46,042 nucleotides of DNA from DATAFO01 sp046728935 (GCA_046728935.1 JBKPFS010000038.1:1-46042); one strand, 5' to 3'; positions 1 to 8,087 are shown, counted from the first letter of the stretch. The notes: generated from the sequence alone by a model not told the origin. Made by a program: numbers and translations.

Positions 1-974
1 GTCTCGACCGCGAGCACCGCCTCGAGGGAGGCGATCGCGACCGCCAGCTGGTCGCGGTCCGGCTCGCGGGTGGTGAGGTTCTGGAGCATCAGGCCGGGCC
101 ACATCAACGCCCGCACGAGGCGCCTGCGGCGATGCTTGCCCATCCACTTGATGGCCTCGTAGGAGAGGCCGGCGATCAGCGGGATGCCGAGGATCCGGGA
201 GAGCACGAGCCAGTACCAGGCGGGCAGGCCGATGGGAGCGAAGACGAAGATCGCCAGCACCATCACGATCAGCAGGAAGCTGGTCCCGCAGCGGGGATGC
301 AGGCGCGAGTAGAGCTCCGCGCGGGCGGGCGTCAGGCGGTCGCCCGCCTCGTAGCACGAGATCGTCTTGTGCTCGGCGCCGTGGTACTCGAACACCCGAC
401 GCAGGTCCGGCAGGCGGCTGATGGCGACGATGTAGCCGATGAAGATCGCGGTCCTGAGCACCCCCTCGACCAGCCAGAAGAGCAGCGCCGAGCCGAGCCA
501 GTCCTTGATCAGGCTGGTTGCCCCGACCGGCACGACGAAGAAGAGCCCGATCGCCACCACCAGCGAAAGGGCGATCGTCAACGTCCAGGTCAGGCCGCCG
601 ATCGGCTCCGGCTTCGAGCCGTCCTCCTCCTCTTCGAGCTGGGCGTTTGCGGAGATCGCCAGCGCCCGGAACCCGATCCGAAGCGACTCCACGAGCGCGA
701 CGACGCCCCGGATCACCGGCACGCGAAGCACCCGGTGGCGCTTCGCCCAGGAGACGAGCGGCTCGGAGGTGACCTCCACCTTGCCGTCCGGCTTGCGGAC
801 CGCGACCGCCCAGGTCGAGACCCCGCGCATCATCACCCCCTCGAGCACGGCCTGACCCCCGACCGGAGCGTCGCGAGCCGCGACGGGCATGCCGTCGGGC
901 ATGGGGGCCCCGTCGAGCTGGGGCCGGCCGTCGACGCTCAGCGCGCCTGCCTCGGTGCCGCTCGGGCGGGGCAC
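1..974 (-). CDS. DUF1385 (YqhQ-like) membrane protein, 3' end cut by window
   Basis: Reading the minus strand gives a DUF1385/YqhQ-type protein. It starts with a short variable N-terminus, then the family hallmark GGQAVLEGVMMRG and the segment AVAVRKPDGKVEV. Several hydrophobic helices follow, with the conserved FEYHGAEHKTISCYEAG motif (histidines typical of the family) and RLHPRCGTSFLLIVMV. The C-terminal signature LQNLTTREPDRDQLAVAIA is reached just before the window edge, so only the last few codons are missing. The start may be GTG at 974, four bases after the rpmE stop, or ATG at 902. The family is an integral membrane protein of unknown biochemical role. In many actinobacteria and firmicutes it sits between rpmE and prfA, so prfA may lie just outside the window. 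The family call is firm; the start is uncertain. Confidence 0.85.
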   Translation of the reverse strand, partial: MPRPSGTEAGALSVDGRPQLDGAPMPDGMPVAARDAPVGGQAVLEGVMMRGVSTWAVAVRKPDGKVEVTSEPLVSWAKRHRVLRVPVIRGVVALVESLRIGFRALAISANAQLEEEEDGSKPEPIGGLTWTLTIALSLVVAIGLFFVVPVGATSLIKDWLGSALLFWLVEGVLRTAIFIGYIVAISRLPDLRRVFEYHGAEHKTISCYEAGDRLTPARAELYSRLHPRCGTSFLLIVMVLAIFVFAPIGLPAWYWLVLSRILGIPLIAGLSYEAIKWMGKHRRRRLVRALMWPGLMLQNLTTREPDRDQLAVAIASLEAVLAVE

Positions 975-978
975 GCGC

Positions 979-1188
979 TCAGGCGCGCTTCGACCGGGCA
1001 GCCCTGCGCTTGAACCGCTCGACCCGTCCGCCGGTGTCGACCAGCTTCTGCTTGCCGGTGTAGAAGGGGTGGCACGCAGAGCAGATCTCGACGTGCAGCT
1101 CTGGCTTCGTCGAGCGCGTGTAGAACTCGTTCCCGCACGAGCAGCGCACGTGCGCGAGCACGTACTCGGGATGGATACCGGCCTTCAT
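979..1188 (-). CDS. rpmE: 50S ribosomal protein L31
   Basis: A 69-residue protein opening MKAGIHPEY, the usual L31 start (M-K-x-x-I-H-P-x-Y). It keeps the zinc-binding cysteines of the C+ type: C16 and C18, then C36 and C39 in the ICSACHPFYTGKQK segment. It ends in a basic tail that contacts rRNA. L31 binds the central protuberance of the large subunit and bridges to the 30S. It is followed after 4 nt by the DUF1385 gene, so the two are probably cotranscribed. A TATCAT box 9 nt before the ATG suggests a leaderless or nearly leaderless transcript. Identification is secure from length, motif and context. Confidence 0.97.
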   Translation of the reverse strand: MKAGIHPEYVLAHVRCSCGNEFYTRSTKPELHVEICSACHPFYTGKQKLVDTGGRVERFKRRAARSKRA

Positions 1189-1197
1189 CGTCGACCG

Positions 1198-1203
1198 ATG
1201 ATA
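1198..1203 (-). promoter_or_regulatory. -10 box of rpmE
   Basis: TATCAT on the minus strand, 9 nt before the rpmE ATG, close to the sigma-70/HrdB -10 consensus. The spacing implies a transcript starting at or within a couple of bases of the start codon. No clear -35 was seen. Confidence 0.5.
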
Positions 1204-1293
1204 GCGGCGGGCCCAGGGCCTGCCCTAGGGCGCCGAGCAGGACTGTTAGAACGTACGCCCTACTCTGGATCCCGCCTCGGAGAGGAGCAACCG

Positions 1294-1770
1294 ATGACCA
1301 CCACCCCCGCAGACGCGAGCGCCGCGGAGGCGTTCGTGGAGGAGTTCATCGAGGGCTGGCGCCGGCCGGCGAGCGCCGACGCGTTCGCCGACCACTTCGG
1401 CCGGGTCTGTGCCCCCGACGTGAGGATGATCCAGCCGGGGATGCCGACCCTCGTCGGGGTCGAGGCGTTTCGCGAGCGGTTCGCCCGCCCGATCTTCGAG
1501 CTGATCCCCGATTTCCACGCGATCGTCCACGACTGGGCGGCCAGTGGCGACGTGGTGTTCATCTCCTTCACGCTCGAGGGCACGCTCGGGGGCAAGCCCG
1601 TGCGCTGGCCGAGCGTCGACCGCATCGTGCTTCGCGACGGGCTCCTCGTCGAGCGACGCGCCTACTTCGACCCGACTCCGCTCTTGCGCGCCGTCGCCAC
1701 CCGCCCGCGGACCTGGCCGCGGTTCATTCGCCTTCAGGCCCGGCAACTGCTAGGACGCTCCCGGAGGTAG
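1294..1770 (+). CDS. SnoaL-like / NTF2-superfamily protein
   Basis: A 158-residue protein starting MTTTPADASAAEAFVEEFIEGW. The pattern is that of a SnoaL-like (NTF2 fold) domain: an N-terminal helix, then a region resembling DHFGRVCAPDVRMIQPG, a central helix VEAFRERFARPIFELIPDF, and beta strands VFISFTLEGTLGG and DRIVLRDGLLVERRAYFDP. The usual role is a small cone-shaped pocket for hydrophobic ligands (isomerase, hydrolase or cyclase activities); the substrate is not predictable here. The start is set by GAGGAG about 7 nt upstream. The basic C-terminal 30 residues lie beyond the fold. Six bases separate it from the alpha/beta hydrolase downstream, so both are probably one transcription unit acting on a related small molecule. 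Confidence 0.8.
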   Translation: MTTTPADASAAEAFVEEFIEGWRRPASADAFADHFGRVCAPDVRMIQPGMPTLVGVEAFRERFARPIFELIPDFHAIVHDWAASGDVVFISFTLEGTLGGKPVRWPSVDRIVLRDGLLVERRAYFDPTPLLRAVATRPRTWPRFIRLQARQLLGRSRR

Positions 1771-1776
1771 CGGCAC

Positions 1777-2640
1777 TTGAGCGCAGACCAACGGACCGTC
1801 GAGCTGGCCCAGGGGGCGATCCGCTACCGGGACCTCGGCCAGGGTGAGCCGATCGTGTTCGTGCACGGCCTCCTCGTCGACGGGCGTTTGTGGGACGGCG
1901 TCGCCGCGCCGCTGTCCGAGCGCTTTCGCTGCGTCGTCCCCGACCTGCCGCTCGGCTCACATCGCGTCGCCATGCGCGCCGACGCGGACCTCTCGCCCCC
2001 GGGCCTCGCGCGCATCGTCCACGATCTCCTCGCCGCGCTCGACCTCGACCGCGTGACCCTCGTCGGCAACGACACGGGGGGCGCGATCTCCCAGCTCGTC
2101 GCGGCCCACCACGGGGAGCGACTCGCGCGGCTGGTACTGACGCCCTGCGACGCGTACGAGAACTTCCTGCCGCCCTTCTTCCGCCCGCTGCAGTGGGCGG
2201 CGCGGGTGCCGGGGCTCTGGGGCGTGCTCATCCAGCTGTTCCGGCTCGGGCCGCTGCAGCGCAGCGCGTTGGGGTTCGGCCAGCTCACCAAGCGCCGGCC
2301 GCTTGACGCGGAGCTCCTCGACGACTGGCTTCGCGCAGGGATCGAGGATCCCGGCGTTCGCCGCGACGTGGTCAAGGTGCTGCGCGGGATCCACAAGCGC
2401 TACACGCTCGAGGCGGCGGAGCGCCTGCGGACGCTCGACCGCCCAACGCTCCTCGCGTGGGCGCCGGAGGATCGCTTCTTCAAGCTCCGCTACGCGGAGC
2501 GCCTCGCGGACGAAATCCCGAACGCGCGACTGGAGACCGTCGCCGACTCGCGGACGTTAATGCCGCTCGACCAGCCCGACCGCCTCGCCGAGCTGATCGA
2601 GGCCTTCATCCTCGAGACCTCGGCGCCCGGCGGAGCCTAG
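1777..2640 (+). CDS. Alpha/beta-fold hydrolase (haloalkane dehalogenase-like), atypical catalytic triad
   Basis: A 287-residue alpha/beta hydrolase of the haloalkane dehalogenase-like branch. The oxyanion region is IVFVHGLLVDGRLWD (HG at 30-31). The nucleophile elbow GNDTGG places Asp99 where dehalogenases carry Asp and esterases Ser. A cap domain covers about 125-205, and a late acid site is WAPEDRFF (E231/D232). The position where the catalytic His is expected, five residues before DQP, is Thr260 in ADSRTLMPLDQP, so the standard triad looks incomplete. The start is a TTG at 1777 with GGAGG 10 nt upstream; no better start exists nearby. It follows the SnoaL-like gene by 6 nt. Its TAG stop shares a CTAG tetramer with the stop of the convergent ETF-QO gene. 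Substrate unknown. Confidence 0.82.
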   Translation: MSADQRTVELAQGAIRYRDLGQGEPIVFVHGLLVDGRLWDGVAAPLSERFRCVVPDLPLGSHRVAMRADADLSPPGLARIVHDLLAALDLDRVTLVGNDTGGAISQLVAAHHGERLARLVLTPCDAYENFLPPFFRPLQWAARVPGLWGVLIQLFRLGPLQRSALGFGQLTKRRPLDAELLDDWLRAGIEDPGVRRDVVKVLRGIHKRYTLEAAERLRTLDRPTLLAWAPEDRFFKLRYAERLADEIPNARLETVADSRTLMPLDQPDRLAELIEAFILETSAPGGA

Positions 2641-4334
2641 GTCTCCTGGTACAGCGGTCCGTCGCCGCCCTCCGGCATGGTGAGGCGACCGCCCTTGGCG
2701 TTGATCGCCCCGCACTGGATGCAGTTCGACGGCGTGACGTGCACGTCGACCACGTCGGCGCCGTTCGAGGGCTGGTCCTCGGGGATCTCGTAGACCTGGG
2801 CCGGGCACAGGTGGACCCAGGTCTCCGCGAGGGTTCGGGGGACGTGCTGCTGGACCCGAACGTGGTTGGGCGCGTCGTCGCGCGTGGCGTTCCCCGAGAG
2901 GAAGACCGAGTCGAGCTTGTTGAAGGTGAGCTCGTTGTCGGGTTCCGGGTAGCGCTCCGCCGCCCCGCCGTTGCGCATCTCGATCTCGGTGTCCGGCTCG
3001 TGCTCCCACTTGCCGCCGGGGAACGCGCCCTGCGTGATCGTCATCGCGCTCGCGACCGCCCCGCCCACGAAGAAGCCCTTCGAGAACGGCTGGCGCATGT
3101 TCCGCGAGCGGAACAGGTCGGCGTCGATGACCGATGCTCGAACCCGCTCGTCGTAGCCCGACAGGTCGACCTCGTCGCGCCGCAGCGCCTCGACGATCGC
3201 CTCCGCCCCGTACATGCCGGCGTAGATCGCGTAGTGGATCCCCTTCAGCTCGGGCACGTTGACCATGCTCGCCGCGTCCCCGGCGATCGCCATGCCGGGC
3301 ACCGAGACTGTGCGCGGCATCGACCAGTATCCGCCGGACGGGATCGTCTTCGCTCCCCAGGCGACGCGCTTCCCACCCTCGAGCAGCTTGCGCACGAAGG
3401 GGTGCGTCTTCAGCTCTTGGAGCAGGTCGTGACACGACAGCGTCGAGTCGCTGTAGTCGAGCCCGATCACCAGCCCGATCGTCAGCTTGTCCTCGCCCAT
3501 CGGGTAGATGAAGCTGCCGCCGAACTCGTTCCACTTCGGCGCTTTGCGAAGCGGCCAGCCCATCGTGTGGATCACCTTGTCGAGCGGCTTGGGGACCTCC
3601 CAGACCTCCTTCACTCCCAGTTCCCAGCGGACCGGGAGCGTGCCGTGGAGGTCGAAGTAGTAAATCGCGGCCTGGGTCAGGTGCCCGAGCGTCCCCTCGG
3701 CGAGCACGGTCGCCCGCGCAGTCACGTCGGAGCCGGGCTCGAAGTTCGAAAGCGGCTCGCCGTCCTTCCCGCGTCCACGGTCACCCGAGCGGATGCCGCG
3801 AACGATCCGGTCCGAGACCAACAGCTTGTCCGCGACCGTCTCCGTCAGGATGTAGGCGCCCTTCTCCTCCGCCTTCTCGGCCAGGAACCGGGACAGCTTC
3901 GAGACCGAGATCACGTAGTTCCCGTGGTTGCGGAAGTTGGGCGGCATCGGCACCAGAGGCAGCGCCGCCCGCTTGGTGAGCAGGTAGACCGCCTCCTTGG
4001 TCACCTCCTGGTAGGCGAATGGCCACTCGTCGGGGGCGATGTCGGGGAACAGCTCGCGCATCGCCTCCGGGCGCAGGTTCGCGCCGGAGAGGTTGTGCGC
4101 GCCGCAAACCTTCCCCTTCTCGATCACCGCCACGGGCACCTCGCCGAGGCTCTCCATCAGCTCGGGCTCGCCGGCCAGCAGATCCAGCAGCCGGTTGGCG
4201 CAAGCGAGGCCGGCGGGGCCGCCGCCGACGATCGCGACTCCGACCTCGATCCGCTCGTCCTCCGGATCCGTCGGTTCGGCGATGAAGTCCGCCTCGTCGA
4301 CGGGAGGCGGGAACTGTTCCGGCGCAACGGGCAT
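2637..4334 (-). CDS. Electron transfer flavoprotein-ubiquinone oxidoreductase (ETF-QO / FixC-like)
   Basis: A 565-residue flavoprotein, the usual ETF-QO length. The N-terminal FAD site is VAIVGGGPAGLACANRL (about 34-50). Further family blocks include GAHNLSGANL, the quinone-domain segment VRWELGVKEVWEVP, and the second FAD motif AIAGDAASMVNVPELKGIHYA. The C-terminus is the ferredoxin-like part that binds a [4Fe-4S] cluster in known ETF-QOs. It has Cys510 (HLCPAQVYE), Cys538 and Cys541 (NCIQCGAI), but the expected fourth cysteine, three residues after 541, is Ile544. The enzyme passes electrons from reduced ETF to membrane quinone. It is the third gene of etfB-etfA-ETF-QO, starting 7 nt after etfA. 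Family call firm; the effect of the missing cysteine is unknown. Confidence 0.95.
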   Translation of the reverse strand: MPVAPEQFPPPVDEADFIAEPTDPEDERIEVGVAIVGGGPAGLACANRLLDLLAGEPELMESLGEVPVAVIEKGKVCGAHNLSGANLRPEAMRELFPDIAPDEWPFAYQEVTKEAVYLLTKRAALPLVPMPPNFRNHGNYVISVSKLSRFLAEKAEEKGAYILTETVADKLLVSDRIVRGIRSGDRGRGKDGEPLSNFEPGSDVTARATVLAEGTLGHLTQAAIYYFDLHGTLPVRWELGVKEVWEVPKPLDKVIHTMGWPLRKAPKWNEFGGSFIYPMGEDKLTIGLVIGLDYSDSTLSCHDLLQELKTHPFVRKLLEGGKRVAWGAKTIPSGGYWSMPRTVSVPGMAIAGDAASMVNVPELKGIHYAIYAGMYGAEAIVEALRRDEVDLSGYDERVRASVIDADLFRSRNMRQPFSKGFFVGGAVASAMTITQGAFPGGKWEHEPDTEIEMRNGGAAERYPEPDNELTFNKLDSVFLSGNATRDDAPNHVRVQQHVPRTLAETWVHLCPAQVYEIPEDQPSNGADVVDVHVTPSNCIQCGAINAKGGRLTMPEGGDGPLYQET

Positions 4335-4341
4335 CGGGGCG

Positions 4342-5319
4342 TTAGGAGCCCTTCTTCGCCTTGACCGCGTCGGTCAGCTTGGGCAGGATCTTGTGGAGGT
4401 CGCCGACGATCCCGAGGTCCGCGAACTCGAAGATCGGCGCGTTCTGGTCCTTGTTGATCGCGACGATGTTCTCGGAGCTCTGCATCCCGACCTTGTGCTG
4501 GATCGCGCCCGAGATCCCGGCGGCGAGGTAGAGCTTCGGCGCCACCGTCTTGCCGGTCTGGCCGATCTGCGCCGCGTAGGGATACCAGCCGGCGTCCACC
4601 ACGGCGCGCGTGGCGGCCACCGCCCCGCCCAGCGCCTCGGCGAGCTCCTCGGCGAGCTTGAAGTTCTCGGCGTCGCCGAGCCCGCGGCCGCCGCCCACGA
4701 GGATCTCCGCGTCCTCGATGTTGACGTCCTCGCCGCGCTGCTCCCCGCGCTGCCGCATGCGGGCCTTCGTGGACCACTCGGAGAGCTCGACGTCGACGTC
4801 GACGACCTCCGCCGCGCCGTCGCCGCGCTCCTCCACGTCGAACGCGTTCAGCCGGCCGATGATGACCCCGGGCTCGCCGACGTAGCCAACGTCGACGACG
4901 GCCGAGTCCTGGAGCACGGGCCGCTCGGCGACCAGCTTGCCGTCGGCCACCTTGACCGCCGTCACCTCCATCGTCACCCCGGCGCCCAGTCGGGCGGTCA
5001 GCCCGGCGCCGATCTCGAAGCCGAGCAGGCCGCCGCCGAAGAGCGCGTAGTCGAAGTCCTCGTCGCCGATCACCTTCGCCATCACGTCGACGACCGGCTG
5101 CGCGAGCCCCTCCGGCACGGACTTGGCGCGGAAGACCCGCTTGGCCCCGTAGGGGCCGAGCCCCGCGCAGGCGTCATCGGCCAGGTCGCCGGCGACCACC
5201 GCCGCCGCCTCGGTGCCGAGCTCGCCTGCCAGCTTCCCCGCCTCGGAGATCGCCCCGAGCGAGTTCTTGTTGAAGTTCCCCTCGTCGTCGTGGAGGGCGT
5301 AGACCAGGATGCCGGCCAT
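4342..5319 (-). CDS. etfA: Electron transfer flavoprotein subunit alpha
   Basis: A 325-residue ETF alpha/FixB protein. The N-terminal domain (about 1-190) has the FGGGLLGFEIGAGLTARLG segment. The C-terminal FAD domain has the diagnostic run LVGGGRGLGDAENFKLAEELA, VVDAGWYPYAAQIGQTGKTV, and YLAAGISGAIQHKVGMQSS with the AINKDQNAPIFEFADLGIVGD tail. It forms a heterodimer with EtfB, holds FAD, and accepts electrons from acyl-CoA dehydrogenases such as the one at 19,005. Its ATG overlaps the last base of the etfB stop (TGATG), a translationally coupled arrangement. The ETF-QO gene follows 7 nt later. The alpha/beta assignment is unambiguous from the FAD motif. Confidence 0.97.
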   Translation of the reverse strand: MAGILVYALHDDEGNFNKNSLGAISEAGKLAGELGTEAAAVVAGDLADDACAGLGPYGAKRVFRAKSVPEGLAQPVVDVMAKVIGDEDFDYALFGGGLLGFEIGAGLTARLGAGVTMEVTAVKVADGKLVAERPVLQDSAVVDVGYVGEPGVIIGRLNAFDVEERGDGAAEVVDVDVELSEWSTKARMRQRGEQRGEDVNIEDAEILVGGGRGLGDAENFKLAEELAEALGGAVAATRAVVDAGWYPYAAQIGQTGKTVAPKLYLAAGISGAIQHKVGMQSSENIVAINKDQNAPIFEFADLGIVGDLHKILPKLTDAVKAKKGS

Positions 5320-6110
5320 CAGATCAGCTTCCTTTCCTCGAGCCAGGCGACGACCTTCTCGACGGTCGCGTTGGTGTCCTCGTCCTCGATGATCTCCCCC
5401 GGCTCCTTCTGGGGCGGTGGGTTGATCTCGAGCACCTGGGTCCTGGATCCCGCTTCCCCGACTCGGTCGGCCTCGATCCCGACGTCACCGGTCGCCTTGG
5501 TGTCGAGCGGCTTCTTCTTCGCCCCCATGATCGCCTTGAGGCTCGGGTAGCGGGGCTCGTTGATGGCGTCCCCGACCGAGATCACCGCGGGCAGGTCGAC
5601 CTCGACCGTGTCGTACCCGTACTCTGCCTGCCGCTCGCACACCAGCTTCCCATCCTCGATCTCGATCTTGATCACCTGCGTCAGCGAGGGCATCTGGAGG
5701 TGATCGGCGACGACGGCGCCGATCGTGTAGCACTCGCCGTCGTCCGACTGCTGGCCGAGCAGCACCAGGTCGGGCTGCTCGGTCTCGAGCGCCTTGGCGA
5801 GCGCGTACCCGGTGGCGCAGACGTCCGAGCCCGCGAGCGCCGGATCCGTGAGGTGGAGCGAGCGGTCGGCCCCCAGCGCCACCGCCCTGTGCAGCGCGCG
5901 GACGGCCGACTCCGGCCCCATGGTCACGGCCACGATCTCGTCAACGTCGGCCTTGCCCCCCTCGCGGATCTGCATCGCGGCCTCGATGCCGTGCGTGTCG
6001 AACGGGTTTAGGTTCTTCTCGCCGCTGCGGTCGAGCCGCTTCGTCTGGGGGTCGATCCGCTTCTGGACGGCGGCGTCCGGAACCTCCTTGACCAGGCAGC
6101 AAATCTTCAA
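5319..6110 (-). CDS. etfB: Electron transfer flavoprotein subunit beta
   Basis: A 263-residue ETF beta/FixA protein opening MKICCLVKEVPDAAVQKRID, with the conserved NPFDTHGIEAAMQIRE, VTMGPESAVRALHRAVALGADRSLHL and LVLLGQQSDDGECYTIGAVVADHLQMP blocks, and PAVISVGDAINEPRYPSLKAIMGAKKKP near the AMP-binding region. It pairs with EtfA to carry electrons from acyl-CoA dehydrogenases to ETF-QO. The start is a TTG at 6110 preceded by TAAGGAG about 9 nt upstream. It is the first gene of the operon. A TAAGAT -10 box (6144-6149) gives a short leader, and the palindrome at 6167-6182 covers the -35 region. Confidence 0.97.
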   Translation of the reverse strand: MKICCLVKEVPDAAVQKRIDPQTKRLDRSGEKNLNPFDTHGIEAAMQIREGGKADVDEIVAVTMGPESAVRALHRAVALGADRSLHLTDPALAGSDVCATGYALAKALETEQPDLVLLGQQSDDGECYTIGAVVADHLQMPSLTQVIKIEIEDGKLVCERQAEYGYDTVEVDLPAVISVGDAINEPRYPSLKAIMGAKKKPLDTKATGDVGIEADRVGEAGSRTQVLEINPPPQKEPGEIIEDEDTNATVEKVVAWLEERKLI

Positions 6111-6143
6111 GGCTGACGCTCCTTAGGGGTCGGGGCCCGCGGC

Positions 6144-6149
6144 ATCTTA
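6144..6149 (-). promoter_or_regulatory. -10 box of etfB-etfA-ETF-QO operon
   Basis: TAAGAT on the minus strand, about 33 nt before the etfB TTG, leaving room for a short leader with the TAAGGAG ribosome site. The matching -35 position (16-18 nt upstream) falls inside the 16-bp palindrome at 6167-6182. Confidence 0.45.
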
Positions 6150-6166
6150 TCGGGACGAACAAGCGT

Positions 6167-6182
6167 TTGACTGATCAGTCAA
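6167..6182. promoter_or_regulatory. Perfect 16-bp palindrome, probable TetR-type operator
   Basis: TTGACTGATCAGTCAA is its own reverse complement. It overlies the predicted -35 region of the etf operon. Short, uninterrupted palindromes of this size with TGAC/GTCA half-sites are typical of TetR-family operators, which often control fatty acid oxidation genes in actinobacteria. No tetR gene lies in the window, so the regulator would act from elsewhere. The palindrome is seen directly; the regulator class is inference. Confidence 0.6.
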
Positions 6183-6289
6183 TCGCCTCGCTTGAGTACC
6201 CGCTCGCCAGCCCCGGGCGCGATACGCCCGCGCGACCGGTCGCCGGGATCGCCCGGCTCGGGGGAGAGGGCGTCGGGTAGATTCCCGGG

Positions 6290-7632
6290 ATGCCGAGGGG
6301 ACCATGGGTACGGGGCCTGGCGAGCCTGGTGGTGTTTGCGGTATGCCTCGTGGGCGCGTCCGCCGAGGCGCGGAGCCCGACCGAGGTCAGGTTCCTGCGA
6401 AACGCCACCTCCTCCTTCGAGCCTACCTCAAGCGCTCCACCCCCAACTCCCGGGACTGGATGCGCGCGCACTACGCCGAGATGCGCGGCTACGCGCCGTC
6501 CTTCACGCGCAACGCTCTGCGCTGGGCGCCGCCGTCGGAGGTCTACACGGACCTCTACGCGATCTACCCCGGCGATCGCGACGGCAGCCGGCGTCGCGAC
6601 ACGGACACGACGATCGACAGGGAGGAGATCAAGGCGCACCCCGGCTGGGTCCTGCGCGATCGGGCGGGCCGCAAGCTGTTCATCGAGTTCGGCTGCGACC
6701 TGAGCGCACATCGCTGCCCGCAATACGCGGCCAACATCACCAATCGCAAGTTCCGCAGGCGCTGGATTCGTCAGGCGCTCCGCGCGGTGGGCACGGGCCG
6801 GAACGAATACGCGGGAATCTTCATCGACGACGTCAACCTCGTGCCGACGACGACCGACGCGCAGCCCGACGAGCTGGGGCTTGCGCGCCAGGTCCAGCCG
6901 CGCTCGCCCGGCCGCCGCAAGCCGCTCAGCGACCGGCGGTGGCGACGCGCCGTGGCGCGCTTCACCGCCCAGATCGCGCGGAGGCTGCCGAACTCGGTGC
7001 GGATCACGCACAACACGTACTGGCGGCAGCTCTACACGCTCGGGCAGAAGGCCCGCGACCCCGCTGCGCTCAGAATCCTCCGCTCGGCCGACCGGGTCGA
7101 GGCGGAGCGCGGCTTCAACGACGCCGGCCTTGTGGGTGGGAGCGGCCCGTTCGGGTATGCGACCTTCACCTCCTACCTCGATTGGCTCCACTCGAAGGGG
7201 ATCCGGGTGGTGCTCGAGCCGCATACCGGGACGTCCGCCGGCGGTGCGTTCGACGGTAGCCTCGACAGCTGGGCCGAGGCGACCTACGAGCTGGTCAACT
7301 ACCTCCTGGTCCGCGACGGGCAGGACGTGCTGGCCGCGAGCTGGCTGGCCGACCCGCCGCCGGCCGGTGGAACTTGGTTCCCGGTCTGGGGGCTCGATCT
7401 CGGTCCGCCGAACGGGCCCCGGTACACGTGGGGCGCAGGCCTGATCCGCCGTGACTTCGGCCGCGTGAGCGTGGTCCTCAATCCGCCCGCCGACGGACTG
7501 CCCTGCTCCGTGGGCGGCGCGGCGACCCAGGTCCGGCTGCCGGGACTGTGGCGCTCGCTCCTCACCGGCGCGATCCGCAACACGTTCACCATCGGCCGCT
7601 GCCGGGGCCAGATCCTCGAGCGCCTGCCCTGA
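6290..7632 (+). CDS. Secreted putative glycoside hydrolase (GHL15-like), frameshifted near the 5' end
   Basis: The ATG at 6290 opens a signal peptide (MPRGPWVRGLASLVVFAVCL, then VGASAEARS) followed by VRFLRNATSSFEP. That frame then loses homology, and the protein resumes in the next frame with YLKRSTPNSRDWMRAHYAEMRGYAPSF. One extra C in the GAGCC/TACCTC stretch (about 6421-6424) would join them as FEPYLKR, so a 1-base deletion is the simplest reading. The body (about 400 residues) has VYTDLYAIYPGD, HPGWVLRDRAGRKLFIEFGC, YAGIFIDDVNLVPT (likely catalytic Asp pair) and VEAERGFNDAG, as in GHL15-type putative polysaccharide glycosidases. It could be a real pseudogene or a sequencing error. An in-frame ATG at 6304 would yield a protein without a signal peptide. 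Confidence 0.7.
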
Positions 7633-7645
7633 GCCGAGCCCCGGG

Positions 7646-8059
7646 TCAGGCGGGCGAGCGCTCGCCCGCGACGCCGCGCATGAAGTCGACGATCTCATCG
7701 GTAGAGGCGCCGGGCGTGAACACCTCGGCCACACCCAGCTTCTTCAGCTCAGGCACGTCGTCGGCGGGGATCGTGCCACCGACGGTGATCACCACGTCCT
7801 CGGCGCCCTGCTCGCGCAGCAGCTCGACCACGCGCGGGACCAGCGTCATGTGGGCGCCGGAGAGGATCGAGAGACCGACCGCGTCGGCGTCCTCCTGGAT
7901 CACTGTCGCGGCGATCTGCTCGGGCGTCTGGTGGAGGCCGGTGTAGATCACCTCCATGCCGGCGTCGCGAAGCGCGCGGGCGATGATCTTCGCGCCGCGG
8001 TCGTGCCCGTCGAGCCCGGGCTTGGCGACGACCACGCGGATCTTGCGCTCCTCGGCCAT
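7646..8059 (-). CDS. B12-binding subunit of acyl-CoA mutase (small subunit)
   Basis: A 137-residue stand-alone cobalamin-binding domain. It carries the base-off/His-on motif D17-G-H19-D-R-G22, where His19 ligates cobalt, then GLSILSGAHMTLVPRVVELL and the phosphate-loop-like VGGTIPADDVPELKKLGVAEVFTPG. It supplies adenosylcobalamin to the separately encoded catalytic subunit at 8496-10154, as in two-piece methylmalonyl-CoA or isobutyryl-CoA mutases. The start at 8059 (MAEERKIRVVV) is chosen because family members begin a few residues before the first strand; longer in-frame starts only add low-complexity sequence. Because the large subunit looks ICM-like, this is better read as an IcmB-like subunit than as a methylmalonyl-CoA epimerase partner. 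Confidence 0.92.
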   Translation of the reverse strand: MAEERKIRVVVAKPGLDGHDRGAKIIARALRDAGMEVIYTGLHQTPEQIAATVIQEDADAVGLSILSGAHMTLVPRVVELLREQGAEDVVITVGGTIPADDVPELKKLGVAEVFTPGASTDEIVDFMRGVAGERSPA

Positions 8060-8087
8060 GCGAAGAGCGTAGTCGAGCGCCGCGGCG

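Noticed and set aside
2457..4364. Open plus-strand frame of 635 codons opposite the ETF-QO gene
   Set aside because: Arg/Asp/His-rich composition typical of the antisense of a high-GC gene; the minus strand carries clear ETF-QO motifs throughout.
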